This document shows positions 13,131 through 25,060 of a DNA stretch of 64,000 bases, in pieces. The stretch is from Cyrtodaria siliqua. Lineage: Eukaryota; Mollusca; Bivalvia; Adapedonta; Hiatellidae. The stretch lies in NCBI GenBank assembly GCA_037043455.1, contig JAWPHD010006764.1:1-64000 (forward strand), in the 5' to 3' direction. Under the pieces are notes generated by a model. It did not search any database and had not been told where the DNA came from. It worked only from the letters and a program-made list of their open reading frames with translations. Every line of letters starts with the position of its first letter. Positions within the stretch are counted from its first letter, which is position 1. A program made the translations under genes and the position numbers.

Positions 13131-13738
13131 GTTCCGGGACATTGACTACACGAACGTACTGACACGGCACTTCAACGACCGACTTCAAACTGTAAGTATC
13201 ACCATACGTATTGCATATTATATTCTATGTGTTGACCACTCGATTCACCACACTGGCGACGAGGATAATCTTCGAGCTCACTCTTTGCGTTCAACATATA
13301 TATAACTATGTTGAAAATCTTTTAATTTGTATTTATCGGATATTTTCATTTCGGTAAAATGCCATGCCATGAGTGTTTTGTATTTCGTCATTTGCTTTTG
13401 CCTTGAGTCATTTGAGGTATTCAGACAAAGATCGCTGATACTGTTTTGCCTTGAATAATTTGATGAGGTTTTCTACTAAGGCGCGTAGACATTAGTTGAT
13501 ATTTTACTTTAACTTTCCTTGCATTTGTAATTGTATTAATTTTCTATTGTGATGAATAGTCCACCACCATGGTTCACGTTAGCCATGGGCGGATACATCA
13601 ATGAGCTCACCACCAAACTCGGTGAGGTCACAAAAACTCTAGATGTACCACAACCGGCGCCAGACACACTGTGTTGCCGACACCAGGTTTAAAACCAGCG
13701 CACACTGTGTTGCCATCAACAGGTTTTAAACGGAACCT

Positions 13739-14496
13739 AACAAACAGTTCCCGTTGACAGCATTCATGTAACAGTAACACCCCAGTCAAGTGGCTTTCCA
13801 TACCATGGTCACAACTTCTCAGTGCGGTCACCCACCAATCTTATGGTCAACGTCAAAGCACCTACACATTCCAATGAAATTGATGCCAACAGTGTTCCAG
13901 TGTGTATGACATACAACATCAACCCAGGTACCTACACACCTGAATCACCAACTATAGGTACCTCACAAATGGTCAACTACACGCCAGCATCAGGTACTCG
14001 TGCAACAGTTGCGAGTAACCCAATAATAAATTACACCCCTGCGACAATTAAGTATACGTCAGCTGTGAGTTGCACAGTTGCTGATAAACCAGTTGAAACG
14101 GACATTAATGTGCAGAGCTCCAAAGTCAACCACCCTGACATACACCATCGTTTGTCAGAGAATGCTTGCCATGAAATCCCAAAATCAATGGATTTAGAAC
14201 AGCTCCCCGTCATATACCATAAAGTGCCAGTAAGTGCTGTGTGTTTTGATAGTTACCGCTTCAAAGCTGATGTACAGTTGCATCGTCCAGCCTCACAAGG
14301 GGGAGGAGATTCATATATTGCATATTATCATGTCCGCCACCACCTCACTTTGTTCAATGAAACTGACAGTTACAATAGTTTCAAAACAGAATGCATCCCA
14401 GTTGGCGCTCCAACGAGAACGCCACTTGATACACATTGTAAACCAAGTGAACCTGGAACAATCGTTACTGGTTGTGACGAGCATTGCAGCACTTAA
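13739..14496 (+). pseudogene. Thr/Pro-rich ORF of about 250 codons, possibly a degenerate LTR-element gag-like frame
   Basis: An open frame from after a stop at about 13736 to TAA at 14494. The first part is rich in Thr, Pro, Asn and Ser with repeated NYTPA motifs. The last 80 residues are His/Tyr-rich and contain several Cys. I recognise no domain. Upstream, 13252-13268 reads actggcgacgaggataa, which resembles the primer-site region just inside the 5' LTR of some invertebrate Ty3-like elements. A short frame at 13552-13690 (MNSPPPWFTLAMGGYINEL) precedes it. I found no matching pair of LTRs, and no protease, RT or integrase. It could be a truncated non-autonomous element or a diverged host exon. 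Confidence 0.35.
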
Positions 14497-14542
14497 TATC
14501 TAGGTATATCTCTGTCTGCAGTTTCCGGTTACAGAAATATGG

Positions 14543-14971
14543 TTGACTATCGTGGAATCTCTTAACTTAGATGGTGCCACCATCCGGCAAGCTGTAGTTT
14601 TGGAATGCGTTAGTTCTACTCTCCCAACAGGTTATTCTCGCGGTAAAGATGAGCTTGCTTTCTGTAATGCAGTTCACATGTGCAGATGGTTAAATTGTAA
14701 TGCATGTTTTGTTCTCTGGACTATGACGTGGGCTATGTCACAGTCGGTCACTCGGGACCGGTTTTCTCTGTGGAGGTTACAAGATTCAGATAAAGGAGGA
14801 GGCGAAGTAGAATATGGTCAATCTGCATTTAGGTTTGTAAATAGTTCAAGCATTATTATTTTCAAAAGTTTTCCTCATATTGTCACCCTTCCATCACATT
14901 TGTGGTCCATTATAAACATGTTCGTAGTTTTAGTTGCCATGTGTTGGTGGAGTGGTTGGTTGATTACTTGA
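14543..14971 (+). other. Open frame of 142 codons, unrecognised, probably not a gene
   Basis: Follows the preceding frame by about 50 bp, with a hydrophobic Trp-rich C-terminus (about residues 118-142) that could be membrane-inserted. No homolog is recognised. A purine-rich stretch at 14792-14812 (gataaaggaggaggcgaagta) inside it could be a polypurine tract of a decayed LTR element, which would argue against this frame being coding. Confidence 0.25.
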
Positions 14972-15455
14972 AATAGTTTACAGTCGGCCAGTTGAGTCAG
15001 TTTATGTCCTACTCTGTATTGTTGTCATTTAGTTAGACGGTCGTTGAACTGACTTTCTATCTGGTAATCAATAAAGAGGTTTCTGAATTATATTGATTGG
15101 GTTGTTTTAATGCAAATTTAAATTGTTGTTCATTGCTAGCTTAGACAGTCCTGACTTTCTAGAACAGACCAATGACATATTTATCTCTGCATGCATACAC
15201 TTATATTCATATGCCACCACCTTTCACCCATTTCATTCATAAGCATGCTAACATAACTAATATCACCCATCCTGTATATAAATCGCATTCATTGTATGAG
15301 TTGTTAATGCTCCTGGTTTCCTTTTGCAAGTCACAACGTTAAATGCGTCACCAAATTGTCACCATCATAAGTCTTCCATATACTTCACATTATGTCGTGT
15401 ATGGTGAAGCTCCTTCTGTCAGAGTAGTTCCGCTAACTTGACAACTTAATAAGGT
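14972..15455. other. No gene seen (14972-15455)
   Basis: Contains an aataaa signal at about 15070 (caataaagaggtttctg) that could end a retroelement transcript. Nothing else was recognised. Confidence 0.4.
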
Positions 15456-17345
15456 ATGTGAGAATCTGTATCTGTATCTGCGGGATACTCCCATCCTTCA
15501 TATTCAATTTGAAGATCATAGGGAGGCGCAAGTCGGCGAACAATTAAAATTTTAAAAATATGTAATTTACACGATTAAAAACATAAAACCACCCTGGTAT
15601 CTATGGGGGGGGGGGGAGGGGGAGGGAGTCTGGACTTGAAGGGGGAGGGAGGGGGAGGGGGAGGGAGTCTGGACTTGAACACTTGAAGACTTCTCTCTTT
15701 GGTGAGTAACGGTAGTTCATTCCAGTATCGTATGGTTCTTGGAAAGTAAGAGTTTTGGTGGGAGTTAGTATTTGAAAATGGGATAACAAAGTTCAGATTA
15801 CGTGATGGTTGCAGATGGTGATGATCAACACATAGTAAGTTGAATTTTGTTAAAGATGATGAGAGATTCACTTGTCGTCTGTAGTCTAAGGTAGGCCATT
15901 TTAGTTCTTTTAGAACTGAAGTGACCCTACTTTGATAATTATAATCACTGCAGACAAATCCTTTAGGTCGCTTTTGTATCATCTCCACTTTCTGTGTTAG
16001 GTCTTTTTGCCAGGGTGCCATATGGAGGAGCCGTATTCGACTTGGGGTTTTACATAAGTTTTATAGGCTGATTCTTTGACTTTTCGATTTCTAATTTTGA
16101 TGTTTCTTTTAACAAAGTTTAGAGTGTTGTTTGCTTTGTTAGTAATATTATTTAAGTGTGGGGTCCAATCTAGGTTTTTGTTTATAGTTATGCCTAGGTA
16201 TTTTGCATTATCAGTAGAGATTAAGCTTTGTCCATGTAACTTGTAGGGATATATTATTTTATTCTTTTGCGTGATAAGCGTATTATTTCGCATTTATCAG
16301 GATTGAATTCCATGAGCCATTCATTTTCCAATTTTTCTAGTGTTAATAGATGAGACTGAAGAGTTTCAGCATCACTTTCGGATTTGATGGTAATGTATAC
16401 AATAGTGTCATCAGCAAAGAGTCGGACAGAGCTATGGATATCTATGGGCATGTCATTTATAAAACAGAGAAAAAGACAGGCAAGGACAATTACATTCATC
16501 AGACTGCTTTCCTTCAACTAGGACTAATTTTGATCTATGTGTGAGAAACGATTTTATCCATTGGATGGTATATGGATCAATTCCGAGTCTGTGAAGTTTA
16601 AGTGTAAGTCTATTATGGTCTACTTTATCAAAGGCTTTGGAGAAGTCCATAAATGTTTCTTATTATCTAAGTTATCAAATATTTCTTGAGTAAAGCCTAT
16701 TAGTTGGGATTCACAGCTATGCTTAGAGCGAAAACCGTGCTGGAAGTTAATAAGAGGTTATGTTTGTCTAAGTGGGACATCATGTTGTCATGTTGGTGAC
16801 AACGATGTGTTCAATTATTTTGCTAGTGGTGATACATGTTAATGATAAGTTCTATGGTTGACTGCCTTCATTTGGGTCCTTTTTTGAATACTGATGCTAC
16901 ATGGGCTTTTTCCCAGTCTTTGGGAACTTTTCCTGTTTTGAATGACGAGTTGAATATTGTTCTTAGCATTGGGGCGATTTCCTTTCCTAGTTCTTTTAAT
17001 ATCCTAGGTGTGTACTGGTGTGGCCTGGTTTGGACAGGGCATGCGGCTTTATTTGGTTTTAGATTAAATTTAGGAGAAGTTTCATTACCCCTTGAACGGA
17101 GATGTTTATTTTTGGCATTTGAGGGGCATTACTGTTAGGAAAGTTTTTAAGTTTTGTTTGTTCAGCTAAATGGCTTAGTTTTAGAGGTTTGGGTGGAGTG
17201 AATGCTGATTGAAAATATCTATTTAAAATATTTGCCTTATCGTTTGGATCTGTGAAGTTTATGCCATTTTCTTTAAGTGGGGCTATTCCCGAACTTTCTG
17301 TTTTGTTGTGTTTTATAAATTTGTAGATTTTTTCTAAAAGGGAAA
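15456..17345 (-). pseudogene. Broken, 5'-truncated non-LTR retrotransposon (reverse transcriptase), minus strand
   Basis: Read on the minus strand from 17345 to 15456, the translation gives, in order, an RT N-terminal region (NRYFQSAFTPP, then PRILKELGKEIAP, then GKVPKDWEKAHVASVFKKGP). Next come the palm motifs FSKAFDKVDHNRL (about 16645) and the catalytic FADDT (about 16420). The downstream YLGITINKNLDW and KTYVKPQVEYGSSIWHP motifs lie near 16190-16020. The C-terminal IRYWNELPLLTKERS motif follows at about 15735. These are typical of the CR1/Jockey side of non-LTR elements. The segments fall in at least four frames, with stops between them, and no endonuclease domain is left, so the copy is dead. 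The 3' end carries a short (CAGATA)n tail (15464-15480 as tatctg repeats) and a G-rich expansion at 15605-15668 inside the former coding region. Confidence 0.93.
15605..15668 (+). repeat. G-rich simple repeat with duplicated 30-bp unit
   Basis: Runs of ggggg(a)ggg with a duplicated gggagtctggacttgaa segment. It interrupts the C-terminal end of the retrotransposon frame. Strong G-quadruplex potential on the + strand. Confidence 0.85.
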
Positions 17346-17532
17346 TCTAAAAAGAAGAATGTATTATATATTCTATATCATCCAGTAACCTGATTCCGAT
17401 AGACACATGATTCAAATAGGTTTTGGTATATCGCGAGCGTAACGTCATAATGTGACGCCAAAAAAAAACACGGATGTTTCAAACAGATCGTAAAACTTTC
17501 GGTCGCTTTGTTTCTACAACAATTTCAAGAAA

Positions 17533-17999
17533 ATGCTTCGAATAAAGGTAAGTAAACGTCACTTACATTGTTGATGAATAATTTCTATGTCTTTCCACTG
17601 TCATTTTATTATAGCACTTAAAACGATAAAATGACGCATTTAACATTTGTATATCCACAGACGCTATATCTGCCTGCAAAATCTATGTCGTCTATTTTTT
17701 TTTCTACGGAAGCCAATTAGGGCCATTATGTTATTTTGTAGTCCCTAATTGAAATTGTGTTTTTTTTCTAGGTTGAATGGCATTTCTTATATTTACAGCT
17801 TATAGGTCCTATTTCATATGGTAAAAGAAGAGCTTATTTACCATCTGCACTCACTAGAGCATACCAAGGCTTGAAGCTGTAAAGGAGGACTATCCAATGT
17901 GAAATATGTGATCACTGGACTCATCTCAAATATTGTACCAGTGTCAGGGTTGTACGGAAGGACACCTCATTTAGATGTCCATGCAGTGATCAGCATTAA
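17533..17999 (+). pseudogene. Two-exon remnant encoding a PHD-like Cys/His motif, one internal stop
   Basis: ATG at 17533 opens a 5-codon exon (MLRIK) ending at a consensus donor AAG|gtaagt (17548). A polypyrimidine tract and tctag acceptor precede 17772, where the frame continues (VEWHFLYLQL, then LTRAYQGLKL). A TAA at 17880-17882 breaks it. The same frame resumes to a stop at 17997-17999 with CEIC, WTHLKYC and CPC, a Cys-x2-Cys / Trp-x-His-x3-Cys / Cys-x-Cys pattern like part of a PHD-type zinc finger. Similar small modules occur in invertebrate multigene and transposon-borne proteins, but I cannot name the family. The 224-bp intron and matching phase suggest descent from a real spliced gene. 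It lies just downstream of the 5' boundary of the retrotransposon. Confidence 0.5.
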
Positions 18000-18007
18000 A
18001 TGAGTTA

Positions 18008-18132
18008 AGGGTTTAGTGTCTTTTTTTATGAACTGTTAGTTGTCGAAGCACATAGCGCATAATGCCCGAAGGCATTCGTCAATTAACAGTTCATACCCCC
18101 AATGAACGCACAAAAAATGACACTAAACCCTT
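18008..18132. mobile_element. MITE-like hairpin, about 125 bp
   Basis: AAGGGTTTAGTGTC at 18008 pairs with GACACTAAACCCTT ending at 18132. Inner arms atgaactgttagttg and caattaacagttcat also pair. A GC-containing inner stem (gcccgaaggcat) lies in the loop. Confidence 0.85.
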
Positions 18133-18454
18133 ATAATTGCAATCCACGGTTTTAAACTCTTTATCTACAGTAGGAACGCCAGCCCTATGTCGTAGGAATA
18201 TTTATCAAACAAGGTCACGTGATAAAATCGATAACAAAATGACATTATTGGGAAAATGTTCACTGGTCAGATTTATACACCTCTTATCTATAAACTGTGA
18301 TTAGGACAAAACACAATCACAGATCGTTGTTAAAGTAATAATATTCACAAACTACATTGGTCGAACATAATTGGTGTACACTTCGTGTAATTCCCATTAA
18401 TAGTTAAAGGTATTTTTCAAAGGGATGAATTTAGGTTGTTTTTAGGTTTAAATT

Positions 18455-18885
18455 GCCAACAATGCGCTTTTAAATCAAAATCGATTTATTTCGTCATTTT
18501 AGAAGCGAGAATAAAAAAAATGCATGTACGCATCGATAAATCTTTCCTCTGTCCATATGCAAAATGTTAATGAAATCGGAGACAAGTACTTTTTTTTCCC
18601 CAAAATTAACTAACATGACCCACGGACTCAACGACGGCATAACGCATATACATTTACAGACGCGACCGGGTACACAAGAAATGAAATAATTCCATTATTT
18701 CAATACATATATCTCAAATGTATATATCCATGCATTCCAGATTAAATGCTTTTGGTTTATGCCGGAGTGCTCCGAATAGGTTTTAACAAACCAAATTGCA
18801 ACGGTACGTCGGGAAAGGAAATGAGGATGGTGAAAATATATGTTGCAGTGCTAATTTTCTGAATCCGAAAAAAATGCAAACAAAT
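18455..18885. repeat. Diverged direct duplication, copy 1
   Basis: Shares with 19262-19680, in the same order, cgatttatttcgtcatttta with gaagcgagaataaaaa, the ggagacaagtact box, acggca and ccgggtac, the tggtttatg(c/t)c box, ttttaacaaac and a gttgcag(t/a)g(c/t)taattt box. No coding frame is conserved between the copies. Confidence 0.85.
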
Positions 18886-19261
18886 GAAGTTTTAACAGCG
18901 AGACTGAATTTTTTTTCATGAAAGTGTTCATTGACATGTCGACTATTAAAAAACCAAATTTAAAGTCAATCAGAAAAAAGTACTTTTTTTCCCCCAAAAT
19001 TAATAAAGTACACAGTGTTCGCTAAAATATGAACAATCGCCTTTCGAAGTTAATTTACACGCGGGATATAAAACCATGAAATTGTGAAATCCTTTTTAAG
19101 AGATATATTGATTTCAACATTGTTCTGTATTTAATAAATTATTAGAGAAGAATGTTCACAGTTTTTCTCAAGGACATCATTCCGGTAGTATCCCTGCAAC
19201 CCCGCCCCTCATCCCACCTCCACCACCCTCCATACCGTATTGATTAAGTTGTATATAGCTG

Positions 19262-19680
19262 CGAATGCGCAGTTGTAATCAAATTCGATTTATTTCATCA
19301 TTTTAGAAGCGAGAATAAAAACAAAATCATATAGATACATCTCTCCTCTGTATATATGTAGAATTTCAATAAACGGAGACAAGTACTATTTAAGTAACAG
19401 GACCGTCCGACCCAAAGACGGCAACATTCATATCCATTAAGGAAAGACGACCGGCTACAAAAACAATTAAATAATTTCGTTATGTAAACACATATATTTA
19501 AAATGTATGTGTCCATGTATTTTACACTAAATTTTTGATCTATACATGCTTTGGGTTTATGTCAGAGTGGCCAACGTATTTTAACAAACAATGTTGCAAC
19601 TGTATATCGGAAAATGAAATCATGATGGCGGCAACATACGTTGCAGAGTTAATTTTCGAAATCAGAAAAAGCGATAAACT
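19262..19680. repeat. Diverged direct duplication, copy 2
   Basis: Second copy of the 18455-18885 sequence, about 0.8 kb downstream in the same orientation. It is clearly diverged, with many substitutions and indels. Confidence 0.85.
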
Positions 19681-20360
19681 AATATTAGTTTAACAGGCAG
19701 AAATAATTATATTCTTTTAACTGTTCGTTTAAAACTGAGGGGGCGACTCGAGTTTTAAAGAAAGCAAGATTGGCATGTGTCCCTTTAACCAAGTAAATAA
19801 ATGACTGACGAGTAACAGACGTGCTACTGTCAGTAACAAACATGATTATGTGTAGACTCGAAGATTTCATAACATAAACATGTGGACATGACATTGTGTC
19901 AATGGAGCACTTGCCAGATGTGTGGTGTTGTGAAACACTGTACGCGTGAATCCAAAAAGTGCGGGTCGTTTATATTTATAGGGCATATATATATATATTT
20001 ATATATATTATTCTTTTATATGTATATGGTCCCAGAACGCAGTCATACTCACTACTATATTGAAAGTAAATACTGAATATATATGTGCGGTGCGTTAAGA
20101 TCTGTAGTATTTGAAAACAGACATATTAAACATTTCCCTGAACATATATAACGATGATAAATACTTTATTCATGGAATTATTTTTTCCTGAAAAAAAAAT
20201 ACATGTTTGTTTTCAGCAATTGAAATCTACTATATTCTGCGAATATTGCTACTTTGAAAATTTTAATACGTCTGTTTTCATCAAATAGCATGTTTTGTTT
20301 GTTTTAATATATATATTTTTTAATTTATGATTTAAAAAAAAAATGGATGATCGAAATATG

Positions 20361-20468
20361 TCTTGCACACTGTTGAATCCTGTAAATTAAAAAGAAGTGG
20401 TTTGGTTCACAGGCGACAATATCGGTGAACAAAACCACTTGTTTTACCGGATTCAACATTGTGCAAGA
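20361..20468. mobile_element. MITE-like hairpin, about 108 bp
   Basis: Left arm tcttgcacactgttgaatcc pairs with ggattcaacattgtgcaaga at the right end. The inner arms aagtggttt(g)gttcac and gtgaac(a)aaaaccactt pair as well. Confidence 0.9.
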
Positions 20469-20519
20469 AAATATTCATATATTATACCATTAATATTATA
20501 ACATGTGTGTTGTAACATA

Positions 20520-21215
20520 TGCTTATCCTTGGATAGTGGACCTGACCTTTTACCTAAAAATCAAACTATCATCCTCTTTCCACTGTCCACCAATGAAATT
20601 TCATGAAATTTGCTTTAGGTAAGAGGAAAAACTGTGTGGGCAATACTTTTCATTTTCCGTTCATGGTAACGGACCTTTCAACTACTGACTTCAAAATAAA
20701 CAGGGATTATCATTTCACCAAAGGCAGTCAAAGTATGAAGTTTTATGAAATTAGCTTCAGAGAAAGTAATAAAGAGTTTGATTGCAGCCACGATTTTTCA
20801 TGATCAAGTCACTGTGGCGTTGACCTCAGATTTATTGACCTCGATATTAATAGGGATCATACTCTTACCAAAGGCAGTCAACCCATGACGTTTGAATATA
20901 TCAGGGTGATATTGACCTTTGACCTATTAACCTCAAAATCATTCATGAGATTTGTTTTAGGGAAAGTGGACTTAAGTTTACAATATTTTACATTATCATG
21001 TCACGGTGACAATGACCTTTGACCTAATGACCTCAAAATCAAAAGGAATTCTCTCACCAAATGCACTCAAACCATGAATTTCGCTTCTGGGGAAGTGGAC
21101 AGTGCAGACAAGGTTTTTCATAATCATTATTGGGTCACGGAGTCCTTGACCTTCAATATTTGATATGCACATACTGATGCTTCGTACAAAGTTTCGTCAA
21201 AATCCAACAAGTAGC
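20520..21215 (+). repeat. Interspersed repeat E (TGACCTTTGACCT type), tandem units
   Basis: About 110-bp degenerate units carry gaccttt(t/g)acct, cctcaaaatc, a (c/t)tcaccaaa(g/t)gcagtcaa box and atgaa(a/g)tttg. Two perfect TGACCTTTGACCT motifs lie at 20913-20925 and 21013-21025. Related sequence occurs at 36360-37150, 42990-44440 and 45940-46690. Confidence 0.85.
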
Positions 21216-21533
21216 GCAGACAAGATTTGTGACGGACGAACGGAAAGGCCAAATATAATCTGTCTCACCTACCACTTTGTGGTGGAAGACATAATTATAA
21301 AGACAATATGTTAGTTCATATGTATACTTTATTAAGCAAATAACTGAGCGAACCTGAACTTCAGCATTGACTCTGGACAGTGGTGTACATGGAGTCTTCT
21401 TCCACATGACGTGCAGACTGAAAGAAAAGAAAGACATAGAATAAAAAGTTAATATAAGTCGAGCAGAGTATTCAATTTGAATCAGGTGTTGCGAGGGGGA
21501 GCTAGGGCATGTTTAGGGCAATGGGACAGTTTA

Positions 21534-21786
21534 CAATTTAATTATTGTTTAACGCCTCATCAACACGTTGTTTATGTTATTTCGAGCCGCCCCAATGAGA
21601 GGAGGAAATATACATAGGCATCCAGGAACCCTGCCATACGCTTGTTACCGATTAGATACCTATGGTTCTTTAACGTGCTTGGAGGACAGACTCCGATACA
21701 CAGGACCATCCGGTTTACGTTCCCATCAGACGAACGGGGCTAGCTTGACACATCGAAGTAACCCAGTGGCGCCAGTAAGAATTGAA
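21534..21786 (-). mobile_element. 5'-truncated tRNA-SINE copy, minus strand
   Basis: The reverse complement matches the body and tail of the SINE at 41790-42116: gcgccactg(g)gtt, a gggaacgtaaaccgga box, cctgtgtatcgg, tta aagaaccatagg, ggggcggctc and gttgatgaggcgttaaac. The tRNA-like head is missing. Confidence 0.85.
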
Positions 21787-22340
21787 TTCAAAGCCGATAT
21801 GCTATAAACGTCCCTTGACCAAAACTGAGTAAATGGCACATCAAGTAAAGGGTCATTACATATTATATTGTGTACCATACGAATATATGATTGAACTGAC
21901 ATGATTATAAAACAATTTTAATGTATTTTTCACCCAACATTACAGCAAGAATATATTATAAGGAAAGTTAAATCTGACAGAGGGTGCAATGCTCTATAAG
22001 CCATTTTTACTAGAAGGGGAATAAAATACAAGTCTTGCCAAAAATCTAAAATTGTTAAATTTTACAAGTTTTGTTCATAGGATATTTTACTTTAATGACT
22101 TAGTAAGGTTATTTTACATGGGGAGAAAACATTAATATACAACTATTTATTTTCTCTCTCAAAACCTTAGAGATAAAACATGATTAAATAGGGCAGTTGA
22201 GAAGACACTTTTGTAGATGTGTGGTCTGTTCTGATGTGAAAATGTGTAAAACAGACACAAGATTAGAAATTTGCTCTGTGTCCATTTAATAAATTGGGGA
22301 CCCATCACAAAGACCATAATCATATTGTAATTAGTTGATG

Positions 22341-22638
22341 TTAAAGGGACACACGGCAATCTTGACGTATTTATCAAGCTTTAACATTAGCATCTCCATT
22401 TGTTAACCTGGTAACATTTTAAATTTAAACCTGCTTGCATTAAAAGTTATTTTTGTCTTCGTTATTCTATCAAATATATTATAGGTGCACTGTTATCAAC
22501 TGTAAGTAATGTGTAAAACAATTTCTTCTGAACTATTCTAATAAATAATATTTATGATGCACAAATGCAAACTATGCAGAAAAATTAACCGAACTCCAGA
22601 GGTTTTAAACAAATAAAGACTGCCTAGTGTACCTTTAA
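22341..22638. mobile_element. TTAA-flanked MITE, family F, about 298 bp
   Basis: Starts TTAAAGGGACACACGGCAAT and ends in a decayed inverse (gtgtacctttaa), flanked by TTAA on both sides. The interior shares the ttaaacctgcttgca, tattctatcaaatatattat and gaactattctaa boxes with copies at 43248, 46891, 55064 and 57893. Confidence 0.82.
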
Positions 22639-24487
22639 CACAACTTGTTTTCGCATGTATCCAGTACATGTAGTTCACACGAGCTCAAATGACAATCACG
22701 CTGCATTATCACTGAAAACATTTTTTACTCTAACTTTGAACAGCACCGTGCAAGCATAACACAAGCTCCACTTAAAGAACTACACAAGTGCAAACAATTT
22801 TTTAAAAGGCTCTCACCTCCATATGATCCAATGGCATTTAATACGGCTTGACATTCTGAAGTCGTCGGTATCAATTCACTTAGAGCTGCTCAAGGGCACG
22901 ATTCACATTTGAGGACTCTCTGAAAACAACATCAATCCAATGTCAATGATCAAACAGACATACTTTATCCTTTGTTATACATAATGTAACCTATTTAAAA
23001 AAGAAAAGATAAAAGAAGAACTAAATTGAATAAAGCATGGATACTACTTGTGCTCAATAACACCGTTAATGTAATAAAAACATCTCTCATCATTCATTAT
23101 ACATGTAAAATATAATGTAGCCTAACTGGAGATCCATTAAAATCATTGTTCCACTTTCACAGCATATTTCCAGCCCATGGAATAGTCATTTCTTTTGAGA
23201 CACATTGGAGGCAAGCGTAGTAGCTCCACCTCCTTAAAGGTTTTTAAGTAAAGTGTACTTTCTCTAAATTGCGTTGTTTATTTCGCAACAGAAAGTATGT
23301 AGTAAATGTAAATAAATGTCAATTCAAAATCACTTCCTTGCCTCAAAACTTTACTGTACATAAATATGAATCTGACCGATTTCAGTCAAATGTCTATGGC
23401 AGTTTACATTGTTTCAATGGTAGTTGTATCGGGTTATGCATTCACGAATGTGCGAGAAAATGGGGATAACATAACGATATAGAGACAACGCTAGCAATTT
23501 ACATTCATGCATCTGAGGGGTGGGGGTAGGGTGGGGTGGAGGGGGTTTCTAGTTTCCTTTCCCCTCCTTGTTTTCGATATGCAAGTTCCATCTACCCCCA
23601 CACCCCCATCTACCGTACTTGGGTGGGAGCGGGGTGCTGGGGACATTGATAGCATTTCTACTAGTAATTGTTTTATTCCACGAAACGTTCTACAGTTTAC
23701 TGTACATCCTGTTACTGGAAAGATCGGAGTACACGAAAAATATGAACTTTCTATTAAACAGTATACGCCACTTTTTTAGGCACTATATTTGGCTAATGTC
23801 TAAATATGTACGATCTGGTGTGTACTGTTTATTAACAAACACATTTTAATGACAAAACAAATACCTTGATCATGGACCTCTAGCAGCAGACAGTAATCCC
23901 AAATCCAATTTGACCAACATGTCAATTTCACGTGTCAAGTTATGTCACGGTGACCTGTCAGTCACCAACACTGCATCGTGTTGACACATAATGGGACGTT
24001 ATTTCGTCCGGTCATTGAGGTATTAGTTTTTACATTATATACGGTATGAAACTCTGTACGCGTGTTGTTCGACTCCATAGGTTCCCGTAGTGCTCGCCGA
24101 CGCAGCGCGCCCAATTTCGGGTGTAAAAAAATTGCGTCTGTTTTAATTGAAAATTCGTAAAATAGTCCGTAAAATACAAAGAAATAGTCCATGTTCGCGG
24201 AGTTAAAATGCGAACAGAACTGATATGTTATAGGTCCGTGGCGTTCCTACTGCTAATTATTTTGATATCCTTCTCTTAAATACGCCCCTGTAAATCCGAA
24301 CTATATTGTTACGCAGCACGCGTATTCTATGAATGGCGGATGAAAGTAGTTCTTCGTACAGTTCATTGGAAATTGAACGTAGCTTAAATTGATCATGTGA
24401 TCGTCCTTTAACCAATCACATTTTTGTTTGTATTATCTAAATATTTGAGTGACTTCAATTATAGTTAAATAAACGTTAATTTAGAGT
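22639..24487. other. No gene seen (22639-24487)
   Basis: AT-rich sequence. A G-rich tract at 23513-23550 (ggggtgggggtagggtgggg) could form a quadruplex. Overlapping frames at 23507-23849 and a minus-strand frame at 23962-24192 have no recognisable domain. Confidence 0.4.
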
Positions 24488-24875
24488 TATATAAAGTCAT
24501 ATAAAAATAAAACTAGTGCACAAAATTTAAGTATCTTGTTTTAGTAACCAAGGTCTACCCTACGCGGTTAATTTGGTACCAGAAACATTAAATTCCAAAC
24601 AAGATTTGATTTTAAAAAAATATCGCGAACACACAAAGGGTCTGTAAAAAATGTTGCAAAGTCCATACAAAGTAACAGTTACGGACACATTCGAGTAACC
24701 AATAAAAATATTATTTTTTCGCAAACTTTAATTGTAAACGAGAATTATTGTTGATTGTTGATCTATTGTGAATTATCAACTGATGTAATAAAGGTTATGG
24801 TCGAATGTCATGGTTCAGCGATCATTGTACGGGTTCGAACACTGCCATGGTCCAAAACTTCTTTTACAGAGTATA
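24488..24875. repeat. 388-bp dispersed duplicate, copy 1
   Basis: Highly similar over its full length to 34896-35282 (tataaagtcatataaaaata at the left, ttttacagagtata at the right). It contains GGTTCGAAC at 24832, like a pol III B box, but no convincing A box at the right distance, so tRNA origin is uncertain. Confidence 0.93.
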
Positions 24876-25060
24876 ACTTTGCTTAAATGCAATACAGAGT
24901 TAATATGAACATGTGTCTACTAGCGCCCGTGTTATTCCAAGCTTTACTGAAGTTTTGTTGATGTACGACTTTCAGTTGTTAAAATATATGGACTTGTCAA
25001 AAAAGAACATTTAAACCAGAAATTCAAAGTAAGAAAAGGCCGGGCCCGCGGGTCATGCTA
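24876..25060 (+). repeat. Dispersed repeat G, orientation +
   Basis: Contains ttaaatgcaatacagagtta, acatgtgtctactagc, a ctttactgaagtt box and a gaacatttaaaccagaa box. The reverse complement is found at 27423-27600 in matching order. Confidence 0.75.
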
